DNA of 64,000 bases from Alloiococcus otitis ATCC 51267 (GTDB taxonomy: Bacteria > Bacillota > Bacilli > Lactobacillales > Carnobacteriaceae_A): assembly GCF_000315445.1 (NCBI RefSeq), contig NZ_JH992958.1:323571-387570 (forward strand). Direction: 5' to 3'. Positions 1 through 8,691 of this stretch are shown piece by piece. Under the pieces are notes generated by a model that saw nothing but the letters and a program-made list of their open reading frames with translations, did no database searches and had not been told where the DNA came from. The first letter of the stretch is position 1; every line of letters begins with the position of its first letter. The translations under genes and the position numbers were made by a program.

Positions 1-44
1 TGGACAGGGTGGAAGACCCAGAAACCCCGGACTAGGGTTGCTAG

Positions 45-684
45 CTAGCTTGGACCATTGTCATAGAGGTAGTAATAGAGAGGCACTTGCCGGCTATCTT
101 GGACCTGGATGGCCTGGGCCTGTCGAAGTCCAGCCTTTTGGTAAAAGGAAATGGTGCAGTCCTCGTCAGTATGGAGGAAGTAATAGTCTACTCCCTGGTC
201 TTTGAAGTAGGCTAAGGTAGCCTGGAAGAGCTGGCGACCAAGGCCTTGACCCCGGGCACTAGGAGCCAGGATAAAAAGGGTGATCTCCCCTTGGTAGACT
301 AAGTCAGAAGCTTCTTCTAAGCTTCGGTAAGTCTTTTGTTCCAAGTAGTAGTCGTCGATCAATTCTTGGCGGATACTTTGATCTTTGGCCAGGAGGGTCA
401 TTAAAGCAGGTGTAGTATCGGCATTTTAAAAGTCGCAAGTTTAGTTTGTCCCTGTCAGACCTTGCCATAATGACTCCGACAACTTGACCTTGGACTAAGG
501 CGACCAGGCCGAAGCTACTGGCATTTAGACAGGATTGGACATCGAAATGGACACAGGCTTGGCCTGCTTCCTTGTCCCTTTGTAAGATGTCTTGGTACCA
601 TTCCTGGCCCATGATGGCCTCAATGGCGGGGATGTCTTGTGCCTGGATTGGGCGAAGGTTGCTTTCTCTATTTTCTGCTTTCAT
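45..684 (-). pseudogene. GNAT acetyltransferase, frameshifted
   Basis: Two overlapping minus-strand frames together make one GNAT N-acetyltransferase of about 210 residues. The N-terminal part runs from an ATG at 684 behind GGAGG (LRPIQAQDIPAIEAIM, then LVALVQGQVVGVIMARSD). The C-terminal part carries the acetyl-CoA loop (ARGQGLGRQLF) and the usual FYQKAGL end. They are joined by a +1 slip in the TTTTAAAA run at 424-431: removing one base gives a continuous reading ...LNADTTPALMTLLAKD. As it stands the protein stops early and lacks the cofactor-binding loop. The cause could be a real mutation, phase variation at the short run, or a sequencing error. The substrate is unknown. Confidence 0.75.
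424..431. other. Frameshift site in the GNAT gene
   Basis: The plus-strand run TTTTAAAA marks where the two reading frames of the GNAT gene meet. One base too many here accounts for the disruption. Confidence 0.65.
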
Positions 685-777
685 GTCATGAGTTCCTCCT
701 GTGAACAATGAGATCCTTGCTCAGTTTTGAATTGACTGGTAAGCTAGGGTGGATTCTAAGAAAGGGGAGTGCAGCCA

Positions 778-2109
778 GTGGCAAGTCAGAAACACCCGCT
801 CTTGGCTGAATTTTTCGAATACATATCTTCCGGTATGGTTTCGATGATTGGCGTGGCCATTTTCATCTTAGCCGATACCTTTTTTATTGCAAACGGGATT
901 GGCCAGGAAGCGGTTGCAGCCTTAAATGTTGCCATCCCCATCGGCAACATACTCCACGGGACTGGTTGGATGATCGGGGTTGGGGGAGCCGCCCTCTACT
1001 CTATCGTCCGGGGCCAGGGAGACTTGAACCGGGCGAATGGGATCTTTACCTTTACCGTTAAGTTAGCGGCAATTGTGGCTACAATTGTCTGCCTTCTCCT
1101 TTTGGTCTTTAATGAACCCATTCTTTATTTCTTCGGGGCATCTGGTCAAACCATTGGCCTGGCCCAAGAGTACTTTATTATCCATGCCTTCTATGGTCCC
1201 TTTTTTATTATAGCAAATACTTTCGTTTCTTTCGTCCGAAATGACAACAATCCTAGGCTAGCTACCATGGCTTTGATGTCGGGTGCCTTTAGTAATATTA
1301 TACTGGATTACATTTATATTTACTGGTTTAATTGGGGGATGGCAGGGGCCTCCTTTGCCACCATCCTCTCACCGGCTATTACCCTGGCTGTTTTGACCCT
1401 CCACCTCAATTATACCAAGCGCAAACTCGCTTTTGCTCCTTTCCGCTTCCACCTGGACCGCTTGCGACGGATCTTTTCTATCGGTTTCTCATCCCTCCTC
1501 AACGAACTGGCTTCAGGCATGATTATTGTCTTCTTTAACCAAGCCATGCTGGTCTTAGTCGGGGATGTGGGGGTGTCAGCCTATGCAGTGGTTGCCAATA
1601 TCAACCTGGTGGCCCTTTTAATCTTCCAAGGCATGGGCCAGGGAGTACAGCCCTTAATTAGCCGGTACTATGGCATGACCCGGGGCCAAACCGTTAAGCG
1701 CCTGGTTAAATTCAGCATTTTGGCCATTGCCTTGGTTGGCGGGGTATTAATGACCATCAATTTGTCCTTTACTGACCAGATCGTCTCTCTCTTTAACCGG
1801 AATGACAATCCAGAAATGGCTATGCTGGCCAGCCAGGGGATCCGGTTCTTTAGCCTGTCCATTATCTTAGCTGGTTTAAATATCTTGGCCATTTACCTGC
1901 TCGCTGCTATAGAGCGGGCCTTTGCCTCCATGTTGATTTCCCTCTTGCGAAGTCTGATCTTGATTCCGCCCATCATTTCCTTCCTAGCTAGTCAGTATGG
2001 TGTTGAGGGAGCTTGGGCCACCATGATTGTGGTTGAGCTTATCACCCTAGTCTTTACCATTTCCTTTACCCTCTATTACTGGCGGAAAACCCTGGCAGAC
2101 CAGACCTAA
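778..2109 (+). CDS. MATE family multidrug/Na+ antiporter
   Basis: Integral membrane exporter of about 443 residues with the twelve-helix layout of the MATE family: two six-helix halves starting near LLAEFFEYISSGMVSMIG and LRRIFSIGFSSLLNELASG. It resembles the MepA-like branch found in Firmicutes, which exports cationic drugs in exchange for Na+ or H+. A GTG at 769 lies directly against the ribosome binding site AAGGGGAG; the GTG at 778 is correctly spaced (8 nt), so I chose it. It stands alone, convergent with degV, and a shared terminator lies between them. The substrate cannot be read from the sequence. Confidence 0.85.
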   Translation: MASQKHPLLAEFFEYISSGMVSMIGVAIFILADTFFIANGIGQEAVAALNVAIPIGNILHGTGWMIGVGGAALYSIVRGQGDLNRANGIFTFTVKLAAIVATIVCLLLLVFNEPILYFFGASGQTIGLAQEYFIIHAFYGPFFIIANTFVSFVRNDNNPRLATMALMSGAFSNIILDYIYIYWFNWGMAGASFATILSPAITLAVLTLHLNYTKRKLAFAPFRFHLDRLRRIFSIGFSSLLNELASGMIIVFFNQAMLVLVGDVGVSAYAVVANINLVALLIFQGMGQGVQPLISRYYGMTRGQTVKRLVKFSILAIALVGGVLMTINLSFTDQIVSLFNRNDNPEMAMLASQGIRFFSLSIILAGLNILAIYLLAAIERAFASMLISLLRSLILIPPIISFLASQYGVEGAWATMIVVELITLVFTISFTLYYWRKTLADQT

Positions 2110-2148
2110 ATTGGACCTGGGCATTTAAGCATAATAGATATAGATAAA

Positions 2149-2198
2149 GAAAAACACCCTCCCAAAAGACAGCCAATGTCTATAGGAGTGGTGTTTTT
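2149..2198. terminator. Bidirectional terminator between MATE and degV genes
   Basis: The arms AAAAACACC and GGTGTTTTT (with inner CTCC/GGAG) form a hairpin flanked by A- and T-runs, so it can stop transcription from both sides. Confidence 0.7.
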
Positions 2199-2203
2199 AG
2201 TAT

Positions 2204-3076
2204 TTAATCCTTGCTTGCGTAGGGAATAACGCCTACCCCAATAGCTCCTTCGCCAGAGTGAGTACCTAAAATCACGGTTAAAAAGTCTGACCGGAAACTG
2301 GTGTTTGGGTATTTGACTTGGAGTTTTTCGATCTCCTTGGCAACTTTCTTTTCCCGGTTGGCATGGGCAAAGCAGATTTTAGCCTTGCCATCAAATAATT
2401 TCATTTTTTCGTCAACAATATCTTCCATCCGCTTGAGGGCCTTGTTCAGGGTTCGGACTTTTTCATAGGGTTTGACTTCACCGTTCTTGTCAATGATCAA
2501 GATGGGTTTGATCCGGAGTAGGTTCCCCATCAAAGATTCTCCTTTGGACAAGCGACCGCCCTTGACCAGGTTTTTGAGGTCTTCCACTACGACGAAAATA
2601 TCGGTTTGTTCGGCCACCCAACGGAGTTTATCGCAAACTGTTTGGTGGTCTAGCCCTTCATCGAGTAGGGTCATGCCTTGTTCAACCAGGTTTTCAATTA
2701 AAAGTGATGTGCCTTTGGAATCAATAAAATAAGTATGAAAGTCATCGGCATAATCTTCGGCCACCACTTTAGCTGATTGCAGGGCACCACTAATTTTAGA
2801 AGACAGCAGGATGAAAATGACGTGTTCATAGCCCTTAGCCTTGATGTCATCAAGGATTTCGGAGTATTGTTGGGGGCTGGGTTGCGAGGTGGTTGGCAAG
2901 TCTTTGGAAGCTGTCATGGTCTCGTAGAACTCAATAGTCTTCTTGTCATCCCGGGTGTCGGTATAAGTGGTTCCGTCAGGGAAGGTGGTACTCAAGGTTA
3001 GTTCGTAGATATTGTCTTGGTCGAGTAAGTCTTGGGAAAGAGTCCCAGTACTGTCAACGACAAAAGCTGTGTTCAT
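2204..3076 (-). CDS. DegV family fatty-acid-binding protein
   Basis: A 290-residue DegV-fold protein. It opens with MNTAFVVDSTGTLSQDL and carries the family signatures TTSQPSP (near residue 61), ILLSSKISGALQSA and a C-terminal THSGEGAIGVG. DegV proteins (FakB type) bind a single fatty acid and present it to the kinase FakA for phosphorylation, feeding exogenous fatty acids into phospholipids. No fakA is nearby, and genomes often carry several fakB copies, so the acyl preference cannot be assigned. The ATG at 3076 follows AAAGGAGG at good spacing. Monocistronic. Confidence 0.85.
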   Translation of the reverse strand: MNTAFVVDSTGTLSQDLLDQDNIYELTLSTTFPDGTTYTDTRDDKKTIEFYETMTASKDLPTTSQPSPQQYSEILDDIKAKGYEHVIFILLSSKISGALQSAKVVAEDYADDFHTYFIDSKGTSLLIENLVEQGMTLLDEGLDHQTVCDKLRWVAEQTDIFVVVEDLKNLVKGGRLSKGESLMGNLLRIKPILIIDKNGEVKPYEKVRTLNKALKRMEDIVDEKMKLFDGKAKICFAHANREKKVAKEIEKLQVKYPNTSFRSDFLTVILGTHSGEGAIGVGVIPYASKD

Positions 3077-3152
3077 TTACTTACCTCCTTTCTAGATAAA
3101 CCTATTATAATTTAAACTGTTCAAAAAATAAAATAGTTTCCTGACTAAGTTG

Positions 3153-3674
3153 TCAGTCGGGTAAAATTTCGCTGCCAGCCTGGTAGATATCAAAGAGGGC
3201 CTGGAGGAAGGACTTTTGGTAGGGGACAAAGCGGCCCTGGTCCAAGTAGGCGAACAGGTCTGCCAAGTCTAGCCACTGGACGTTTTGGATTTCGTCTTTG
3301 GCTATTTGGAGGCCGGCCAAGTCGATTGAGTAAGGAAGCAGGTAATAGTCGGACAGGCCTTGCTGGTAGGAAGCGGTCAGGATGGGGGCTGTGGTCTTGA
3401 GGTCCAAGTCCAGGCCTAACTCCTCTTTAAACTCCCGGCTTAAAGCTTCTTGGCTGGTCTCCCCAGTCTTGACCGCCCCACTGCAGGACAAGTCCCATAA
3501 GCTTGGCCAGTTTGTTTTAGTCTCTACCCGTTTTTGGCTGAGGACCTGGCCTGAGTCATTGATTAAAAGACCATGGACCATCAAGGTATAGGTCCCTGGA
3601 CCAGTTTTTTCCTGGCGGCCAATGGTCTCCCCTAGGGGTCGTTTGTTGCCGTCATATAAGTCCATTTTTTCCAC
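3153..3674 (-). CDS. Nudix hydrolase
   Basis: Cytoplasmic Nudix protein of about 173 residues. The Nudix box is intact (G-A-V-K-T followed by GETSQEALSREFKEELGL), with the catalytic REFKEE core. The N-terminus (MDLYDGNKRPLG) and the layout resemble the YfcD / IPP-isomerase-like Nudix group common in Firmicutes, whose substrates are uncertain. A longer frame begins at a TTG upstream, but the GTG at 3674 has GGGAGG seven bases before it and is the likely start; an ATG at 3665 is the alternative. It is followed by the glycosyltransferase gene on the same strand but probably has its own promoter. Confidence 0.8.
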   Translation of the reverse strand: MEKMDLYDGNKRPLGETIGRQEKTGPGTYTLMVHGLLINDSGQVLSQKRVETKTNWPSLWDLSCSGAVKTGETSQEALSREFKEELGLDLDLKTTAPILTASYQQGLSDYYLLPYSIDLAGLQIAKDEIQNVQWLDLADLFAYLDQGRFVPYQKSFLQALFDIYQAGSEILPD

Positions 3675-3778
3675 AGTCTTGCCTCCCGTGTCAAGTATCT
3701 CTAAAACAATACTAGCACTAGGGTCTAACTGAAGCAAAAACGGAGCTTTAGCTAGGCTAGTGCTAGGAGTGGATATTT

Positions 3779-4828
3779 TTAGTTGGCTTTTTTAGAGAGG
3801 AGGCCGGTCTGGCTGTCGGCCAAGTCCATGGCTTCCTGGTAGGCCAGCTTGAGCTGGTGGCCAACTTGGTCAATACTTTTGGCTGCAGCTGCCCGGTAGC
3901 CAGCCTGGGTCAGGTTGGGAATTTTGCCTTGAACCAGGTCTTGAATGAGGCTTTTAAATTCCTCAAGGTTCTGCCCCTTGTAGACGTTTTGCCCATGATG
4001 GAAGTCTTTGTCAAAAACAGGGATGTCTCGGACGATGGTGTTTGCCTTGGAAGCCAAGGCTTCAAGGAGGACGATGCCTTCAGTTTCTTCATGGGTCAAA
4101 AAGAGGTAGATGTCACAAGCAGCATAGGCCACCCGGATGTCTTTGCGGTCAATGTAGCCAGCAAATTTGAGGTTGTCTAGCTTGGTGTAGTAGGCTTGCT
4201 GGACTTCTTTCGGCAAGAAGCGGATATCGGTGTGGCCAAACCAGACAAAGTCATAGTCAGGCAGGTCTTTGGCTAATTCGACAAAGTCAATAATCCCTTT
4301 GCGTTTAATGGGTAGGCCCACTGAAATGATGAGGGGCCTGGTGGGATCAGCTTGGTAGCGGGCTTTAAAGGCCTGTATTTCCTCTTGGCTGGCCTGCCAG
4401 TAGTCGAGGTCAATCCCGTTTGAGATGACCTGGATGGGAGCCTTGAGTTGGTATTGGTCTAGGAGGCTTTTGGAGTAGGCAGAAGGAGTGACAATCAAGT
4501 GGCCACTGTTGTAGCAAATTTTTAGCCAAAGCTTAAAGAGAGGGGCTAGGGCATTGGCGAGTTTAAAGGAGTCCCTGAAGTCTTCTTCGGTGGAGTGGGC
4601 ATGGTAGACCACGGTTTTGCCCCGGAGTCTAGCCCAGCAAGCCTTAAGGAGGGACTGGGGAAAGATGGTGTTGATATGGATGAGGTCATAGTCTTTGACG
4701 CGACCCTCCTGGCCTGTGGTATAGGGGATGTCAGCTTTCTGCAAGGCCATTTTTTGGTGGTCCAGGGCCCGGCCAACCCCGCTTTTTTCGATTGATTTGA
4801 GCATGTCACTAAGCAAGTAAACTTTCAT
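3779..4828 (-). CDS. GT4 glycosyltransferase, probably the second glycolipid-anchor glycosyltransferase
   Basis: A 349-residue retaining glycosyltransferase of GT-B fold. The N-terminus contains KSGVGRALDHQ and IHINTIFPQSLL, followed by YHAHSTEEDFRDSF. The C-terminal nucleotide-sugar site has the E-x7-E motif in EETEGIVLLEALASK. These features match the BgsA/LafB-type enzymes that add a second sugar to monoglucosyl-diacylglycerol, making the diglycosyl lipid that anchors lipoteichoic acid. It is the last gene of a three-gene minus-strand operon that also holds a second GT4 enzyme with the features of the first step. Membrane association is expected through the amphipathic N-domain. The sugar added (glucose or galactose) cannot be told. 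ATG with AGGAGG in front. Confidence 0.75.
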   Translation of the reverse strand: MKVYLLSDMLKSIEKSGVGRALDHQKMALQKADIPYTTGQEGRVKDYDLIHINTIFPQSLLKACWARLRGKTVVYHAHSTEEDFRDSFKLANALAPLFKLWLKICYNSGHLIVTPSAYSKSLLDQYQLKAPIQVISNGIDLDYWQASQEEIQAFKARYQADPTRPLIISVGLPIKRKGIIDFVELAKDLPDYDFVWFGHTDIRFLPKEVQQAYYTKLDNLKFAGYIDRKDIRVAYAACDIYLFLTHEETEGIVLLEALASKANTIVRDIPVFDKDFHHGQNVYKGQNLEEFKSLIQDLVQGKIPNLTQAGYRAAAAKSIDQVGHQLKLAYQEAMDLADSQTGLLSKKAN

Positions 4829-4839
4829 GAAGAAACCTC

Positions 4840-5433
4840 CTAAAAAAGGTGTTCAAAGATATTTAAGACGAAGAGTAAACCATAAGAGTAGGCCAAGAGG
4901 GTAAAGGGTTTACCAAAAAAGAGGGACAAGAAGAAGTGTTTAAAAGACATATTAGATAGACCAGCTAGGTAGCAGAGGAGGTCAGCTGGACTGATGGGAA
5001 AGAACATGCCGAAGGTAAACAAGCGGTCAAAGAGCCGGCTATTTTCGATCTTGCCAATGTATTTATTGTATTGTTTTTCGTTGACCATGGTTTTGACAAA
5101 GGGTCTGCCGTACCGTTTGGCAAGGTAGTAGTTGGTAACTGACCCGATCATAATGCCAATAAAGTTGAGTAAAAAACCGTTGACATGGCCAAAGACCAAG
5201 ATGCCCACTGGGATGGTGATGGCCCCAGGAATAATGGGGAGGACAACTTGGATAAATTGGATGAAGATAAAGAGTGGGCCGGCCCAACTACCAAATTGGT
5301 CGAGATAGTGACGCATGACTTCCGGGTTGGTAAAGAGGTTGACCCGGAAGGCCCAGATAAGGAAGATGCCGGCCCCAATTGTGCCTAGGATGTTTAAACC
5401 ATTGATAACAGTTCGCGATTGCACCTTTGCCAT
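4840..5433 (-). CDS. TVP38/TMEM64 (VTT-domain) membrane protein
   Basis: A roughly 197-residue polytopic membrane protein of the DedA-related TVP38/TMEM64 family, with about five hydrophobic segments and the conserved core GAITIPVGILVFG ... IGMIIGSVTNYYLAKRYGR. Family members elsewhere act in lipid scrambling or flipping (undecaprenyl phosphate, phospholipids). Its place between two probable diglucosyl-diacylglycerol synthases suggests a role in moving glycolipid or its precursor across the membrane; this is inference from context. The start at 5433 has GGGGGTAGGG seven bases upstream, which overlaps the stop of the preceding gene, so translation is likely coupled. 11 bp separate it from the next gene. 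Confidence 0.8.
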   Translation of the reverse strand: MAKVQSRTVINGLNILGTIGAGIFLIWAFRVNLFTNPEVMRHYLDQFGSWAGPLFIFIQFIQVVLPIIPGAITIPVGILVFGHVNGFLLNFIGIMIGSVTNYYLAKRYGRPFVKTMVNEKQYNKYIGKIENSRLFDRLFTFGMFFPISPADLLCYLAGLSNMSFKHFFLSLFFGKPFTLLAYSYGLLFVLNIFEHLF

Positions 5434-5438
5434 AAGCC

Positions 5439-6650
5439 CTACCCCCAAGTTCTGAGGGTGGAGAGGCCTTTGTGACTTTTGGCTTGGCTAGAAGCTGGCA
5501 CATGGTCATCTAAGACTTCTTCGTACAAGTCTGAGACCGCTTGACCAAAGGCTTGGGCTGAGAAGGATTGAAGGGCTTGGCTTCTTGCAAAGTCTCCCAT
5601 TTGACTAAGGGTTTTAGGATCGGCCAACAAGCGGTCCAGTTTTTGGTAGAAGTCCTCCACGTCTTGGTAGGCAAAGCCGTTTAAACCAGTTTGGATAACC
5701 TCCTTCAAGCTGTCGTCTTGCCGGCAGAGGAGGGGGAGGCCACTGAAGAGGGCTTCGATGTAGGTTAAGCCCTGGGTTTCACTGGTGGAAGCAGACACAA
5801 AGAGGTCTGCCATTTGGTAGTAGTTGGCTACCTGGTTAGGATCTACCATACCGGTGAAGTGGACCCGGTCACTTAAGCCGAGTTCATTTACCTGACTTTG
5901 GAGACTGGCTTTGTAAGGACCGTCCCCACAAATCATGAGTTTTAGGCTTGAATCCTCTCTCTGGCTTAAGTAGTCAAGGATTTCAGACAGGTTTTTCTCT
6001 TTGGCTAGTCGGCCCAAGAAGACCAAGAGCCGGTCTCCTTCTTGGTAACCAGCCTGGCTTCGAAGCTCTTGTCGCTCTGCTTGGCTTAGAACGTGGCTGA
6101 ATTTTTGGCTAGGGATACCAGTTGGGATGATGGCAATGGAGCTTTGGACTTGGTAGCCCATTAGCATGTCTTTGACTTTTTGGGTAGGGGCAATCACGTA
6201 GTTTACTTGGTTGAGTAAGTGTTTGGACATAAGGGAGACGATTTTTTTACCCATTTTTTTGTTGGGAGAGAAGTAGTGGGTGTAGTCTTCGTAGATGGTG
6301 TGGTAGGTGTGGACGATGGGAATAGCCAAGTCTTTGGCAATAGCTTTGGCCATTTTAAAGGTGGAAAACTCACAGTGGGTGTGGATTAATTCAGGTTGCC
6401 AGTTCAGGATTTGGTCTTTAATCCAATCAGTGGTGGTGAAGGAGACTCGGGCTCCTGGGTAAATTTTGTTTAAGCTAATGGAGGAGACGGAATAAACCCC
6501 CTCCTTTTCGTCAAAACCTGGTTTGGGCGACAGGGTGAGGACCCGGACCTCATGGCCAGCTGCTTCCAGTGCTTGTTTTAGGGTTTGGATGGATGTCACA
6601 ACACCATTGATAGCTGGAGTGTATAAATCACTTGTCATTAAAATTTTCAT
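5439..6650 (-). CDS. GT4 glycosyltransferase, probable 1,2-diacylglycerol 3-glucosyltransferase
   Basis: A 403-residue GT-B glycosyltransferase. The start MKILMTSDLYTPAINGVVTS, followed by a GHEVRVLTLSP segment, is typical of monoglucosyl-diacylglycerol synthases (BgsB/LafA type). THCEFSTFKMAKAIAK, HTYHTIYEDYTHYF and the C-terminal E-x7-E in SETQGLTYIEALFSGLPLL complete the family signature. The expected reaction is UDP-glucose plus diacylglycerol giving alpha-glucosyl-diacylglycerol at the inner face of the membrane. It is first of a three-gene operon with a TVP38 protein and a second GT4. The start at 6650 was chosen because AGGAGGG lies six bases before it; a longer frame from 6737 has no ribosome binding site. 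Confidence 0.8.
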   Translation of the reverse strand: MKILMTSDLYTPAINGVVTSIQTLKQALEAAGHEVRVLTLSPKPGFDEKEGVYSVSSISLNKIYPGARVSFTTTDWIKDQILNWQPELIHTHCEFSTFKMAKAIAKDLAIPIVHTYHTIYEDYTHYFSPNKKMGKKIVSLMSKHLLNQVNYVIAPTQKVKDMLMGYQVQSSIAIIPTGIPSQKFSHVLSQAERQELRSQAGYQEGDRLLVFLGRLAKEKNLSEILDYLSQREDSSLKLMICGDGPYKASLQSQVNELGLSDRVHFTGMVDPNQVANYYQMADLFVSASTSETQGLTYIEALFSGLPLLCRQDDSLKEVIQTGLNGFAYQDVEDFYQKLDRLLADPKTLSQMGDFARSQALQSFSAQAFGQAVSDLYEEVLDDHVPASSQAKSHKGLSTLRTWG

Positions 6651-6713
6651 GCTTGGCCCTCCTAGGCTAGGTTTGCACCCATTATTGTCGGTGGTCGCCC
6701 TTTCTTCATCTTT

Positions 6714-6757
6714 AGTATAGCCCAGTGACAGTCTCAAACATCAGTCCATAGACTGAT
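6714..6757 (-). promoter_or_regulatory. Putative promoter and palindrome upstream of the glycolipid operon
   Basis: On the minus strand a TATACT -10 lies at 6719-6714. An interrupted palindrome ATCAGTC-CATA-GACTGAT at 6740-6757 sits at the -35 position, where a poor -35 suggests an activator or repressor site. No known operator was recognised. Confidence 0.35.
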
Positions 6758-6816
6758 CTTAGCCGGATAGAAAAATGGACTTTGATGGACTTTTTTAACA
6801 AAATGAAAAATAAAGC

Positions 6817-6845
6817 TTGCAATTCTATAAAACTTATATTAATAT
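6817..6845 (+). promoter_or_regulatory. Promoter of the met T-box operon
   Basis: TTGCAA (6817-6822), a 17-nt spacer and TAATAT (6840-6845), placed just before the first T-box leader. Confidence 0.5.
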
Positions 6846-6856
6846 GGTTAGCAAGA

Positions 6857-7137
6857 TGAAAATTGACTTCCTAGAAGAGATAAGTACAAGATTGAATCCT
6901 TTGTAAAGAGAGCTCTGCTTGGTGAGATGGAGTAAAGGATGGCCTTGGAAAATGGTCTCTGAGAAGCTAACTGATGAGCCTTGGCGAGTTGGTTACGTTT
7001 GAACAAGCGTTACTTTGTTGGCACTGATAGGTGTTGTAGAGATAGCATGAGCAATTGTGCTATAAGTCAAGGTGGTAACACGACTAAGATTTTAGCGTCC
7101 TTGTAGCTGGTTTAACCAGCTACAAGGATTTTTTTAT
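6857..7137 (+). ncRNA. T-box leader 1 (methionine specifier)
   Basis: Stem I opens with AAGAGATAAGTACAAG and closes with CTTGGAAAATGGTCTCT. Pairing AGAGA/TCTCT and CAAG/CTTG leaves a specifier loop with AAGTA on the 5' side and GAAAATGG on the 3' side, which puts ATG (6952-6954, Met) in the specifier position. The T-box sequence AAGGTGGTAACACGA is at 7069-7083; the UGGU bulge fits a tRNA with discriminator A. A perfect 13-14-bp terminator stem (CCTTGTAGCTGGT/ACCAGCTACAAGG) with seven Ts ends the element at 7135. Uncharged tRNA-Met should allow read-through. Confidence 0.88.
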
Positions 7138-7149
7138 AGGGATAAAAAC

Positions 7150-7392
7150 CAAAAGTGAGTAAGTTATTACCCGCTTGACAGAGAGCTTACACTCGGTGAA
7201 AGTAAGCAAGTAGGGTTAACTGAACATGGCTTTTGACATAGGTTTAATGGTTGAGCAAAAAGCAAGACCATTACGGGGACACCGTTATCAAGAGGAGTTC
7301 TTAACTCTAGAGGGGGAATTATATCCAAACAAGGTGGTAACGCGGCACTGTCGTCCTTAATTAAACAAGTGGTTTAATTAAGGACTTTTTTT
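7150..7392 (+). ncRNA. T-box leader 2 (methionine specifier)
   Basis: A second complete T-box directly follows the first. AAAAGTGAGTAAGTT pairs with AACTGAACATGGCTTTT, and the loop GAACATGG again shows ATG (7226-7228) as specifier. The T-box AAGGTGGTAACGCGG is at 7331-7345. The terminator GTCCTTAATTAAAC/GTTTAATTAAGGAC plus seven Ts is at 7353-7392. With two terminators in series, metNIQ should be expressed only when both leaders are bound by uncharged tRNA-Met, which should sharpen the response. The 200 bases between here and metN contain no recognised element. Confidence 0.88.
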
Positions 7393-7590
7393 ATATTCAA
7401 AATAGTAGGCCTAAGACCTCCTAGAGGTGTAGGCTAGATATAGTGCCTGCAAGGTTAAAGCAGTGGTTAGGTTAAGAAATTTTGCTCCTCCAAGCATACA
7501 GGATGGGAGTAACTTTACCGGGGATTTGACCTAGCTAAGTGAGCAGACCCCTTGTAGGATTGATAATTTCAAATGAAGGGAGACAAGTGA

Positions 7591-8691
7591 ATGATCGAGC
7601 TGAAGGACATTGATGTTCATTTCCAATCAGATGAGCATGTCATCAAGGCGGTGAAAGGAGTTAGTTTAAAAGTAGATAAGGGGGACATATATGGGGTGGT
7701 TGGCTACAGCGGGGCCGGCAAGTCAACCCTGGTCCGGACTATCAATCTCTTGCAAAAGCCAACCAATGGCAGCGTCCGGGTGAATGGCCAGGACATGCTG
7801 GATTTATCAGCCAGTGAGTTGCGGGCAGCCCGCAAAAAAATTGGCATGATCTTTCAGCACTTCAACCTGATGAATGCCCGGACGGTAGCAGGCAATATCT
7901 TATATGCCTTACGGTCGTCTGACTTATCCAGGGAAGAAAAGCAAACCAAGGTCACCGACCTACTAGAATTGGTAGACTTGGCCGACAAGCATGATTCCTA
8001 TCCCTCCCAGCTATCTGGTGGGCAAAAGCAGCGGGTAGGGATAGCCAGAGCCTTGGCCAATGACCCAGAAGTCCTCTTGTGTGATGAAGCAACTTCGGCT
8101 CTAGACCCCAAGACGACCACGGATATTTTAAAGCTTTTGAAACAGTTGAACCAGGAATTGGGCTTGACCATTGTCTTGATTACTCACGAGATGGACGCCA
8201 TCAAGGAAATTTGCAACAAGGTAGCCGTCATGGGAGACGGGGAAGTGGTTGAACGGGGGGACATTGTTAAGATCTTTACTGAACCGGAGAACCCCCTAAC
8301 CCAGGAATTCATCAACACAGCCCTTGGGATTGACCAGGCCTTGGAGAAATTGAGCCGGCAGGAGACCGTGATGAACCTGACCAACAAGGACCAGATTGCC
8401 CAGTTGACCTTTAAGCAGGGGAGTGCTGGTCAGCCTTTTACCAAGGAAGTTTATGAGCGTTATGGCATTTCAACCAATATTATCTACGGGAATGTTGAGA
8501 TTTTAAATGGAGACTACATCGGGAACCTGATTGTCATCTTTACAGGGGACGATGAGAGTTTGCAGGAGTCTTACCGCTACTTAGAAGAAAACCATGTGAC
8601 AGTTGGCTTGTTGGAACATGTCAAAGACGGGGAAGAATACAAGCTAATCCCTCGTAGTGACATTGGTTCAGAGGAAGGAGATACAGAATGA
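7591..8691 (+). CDS. metN: Methionine ABC transporter ATPase MetN
   Basis: A 366-residue ATPase subunit of the methionine importer MetNIQ. Walker A GYSGAGKS is near residue 38, the signature [15 protein letters not shown] near 140, Walker [13 protein letters not shown] near 160, and the switch His in LITHEMD follows. The last ~100 residues form the NIL/ACT-like domain that in MetN binds methionine and inhibits transport from the cytoplasmic side. First gene of metN-metI-metQ1-metQ2-metQ3, behind two methionine T-boxes, which independently assigns the substrate. Its stop overlaps the metI start by 4 bp. Confidence 0.93.
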   Translation: MIELKDIDVHFQSDEHVIKAVKGVSLKVDKGDIYGVVGYSGAGKSTLVRTINLLQKPTNGSVRVNGQDMLDLSASELRAARKKIGMIFQHFNLMNARTVAGNILYALRSSDLSREEKQTKVTDLLELVDLADKHDSYPSQLSGGQKQRVGIARALANDPEVLLCDEATSALDPKTTTDILKLLKQLNQELGLTIVLITHEMDAIKEICNKVAVMGDGEVVERGDIVKIFTEPENPLTQEFINTALGIDQALEKLSRQETVMNLTNKDQIAQLTFKQGSAGQPFTKEVYERYGISTNIIYGNVEILNGDYIGNLIVIFTGDDESLQESYRYLEENHVTVGLLEHVKDGEEYKLIPRSDIGSEEGDTE

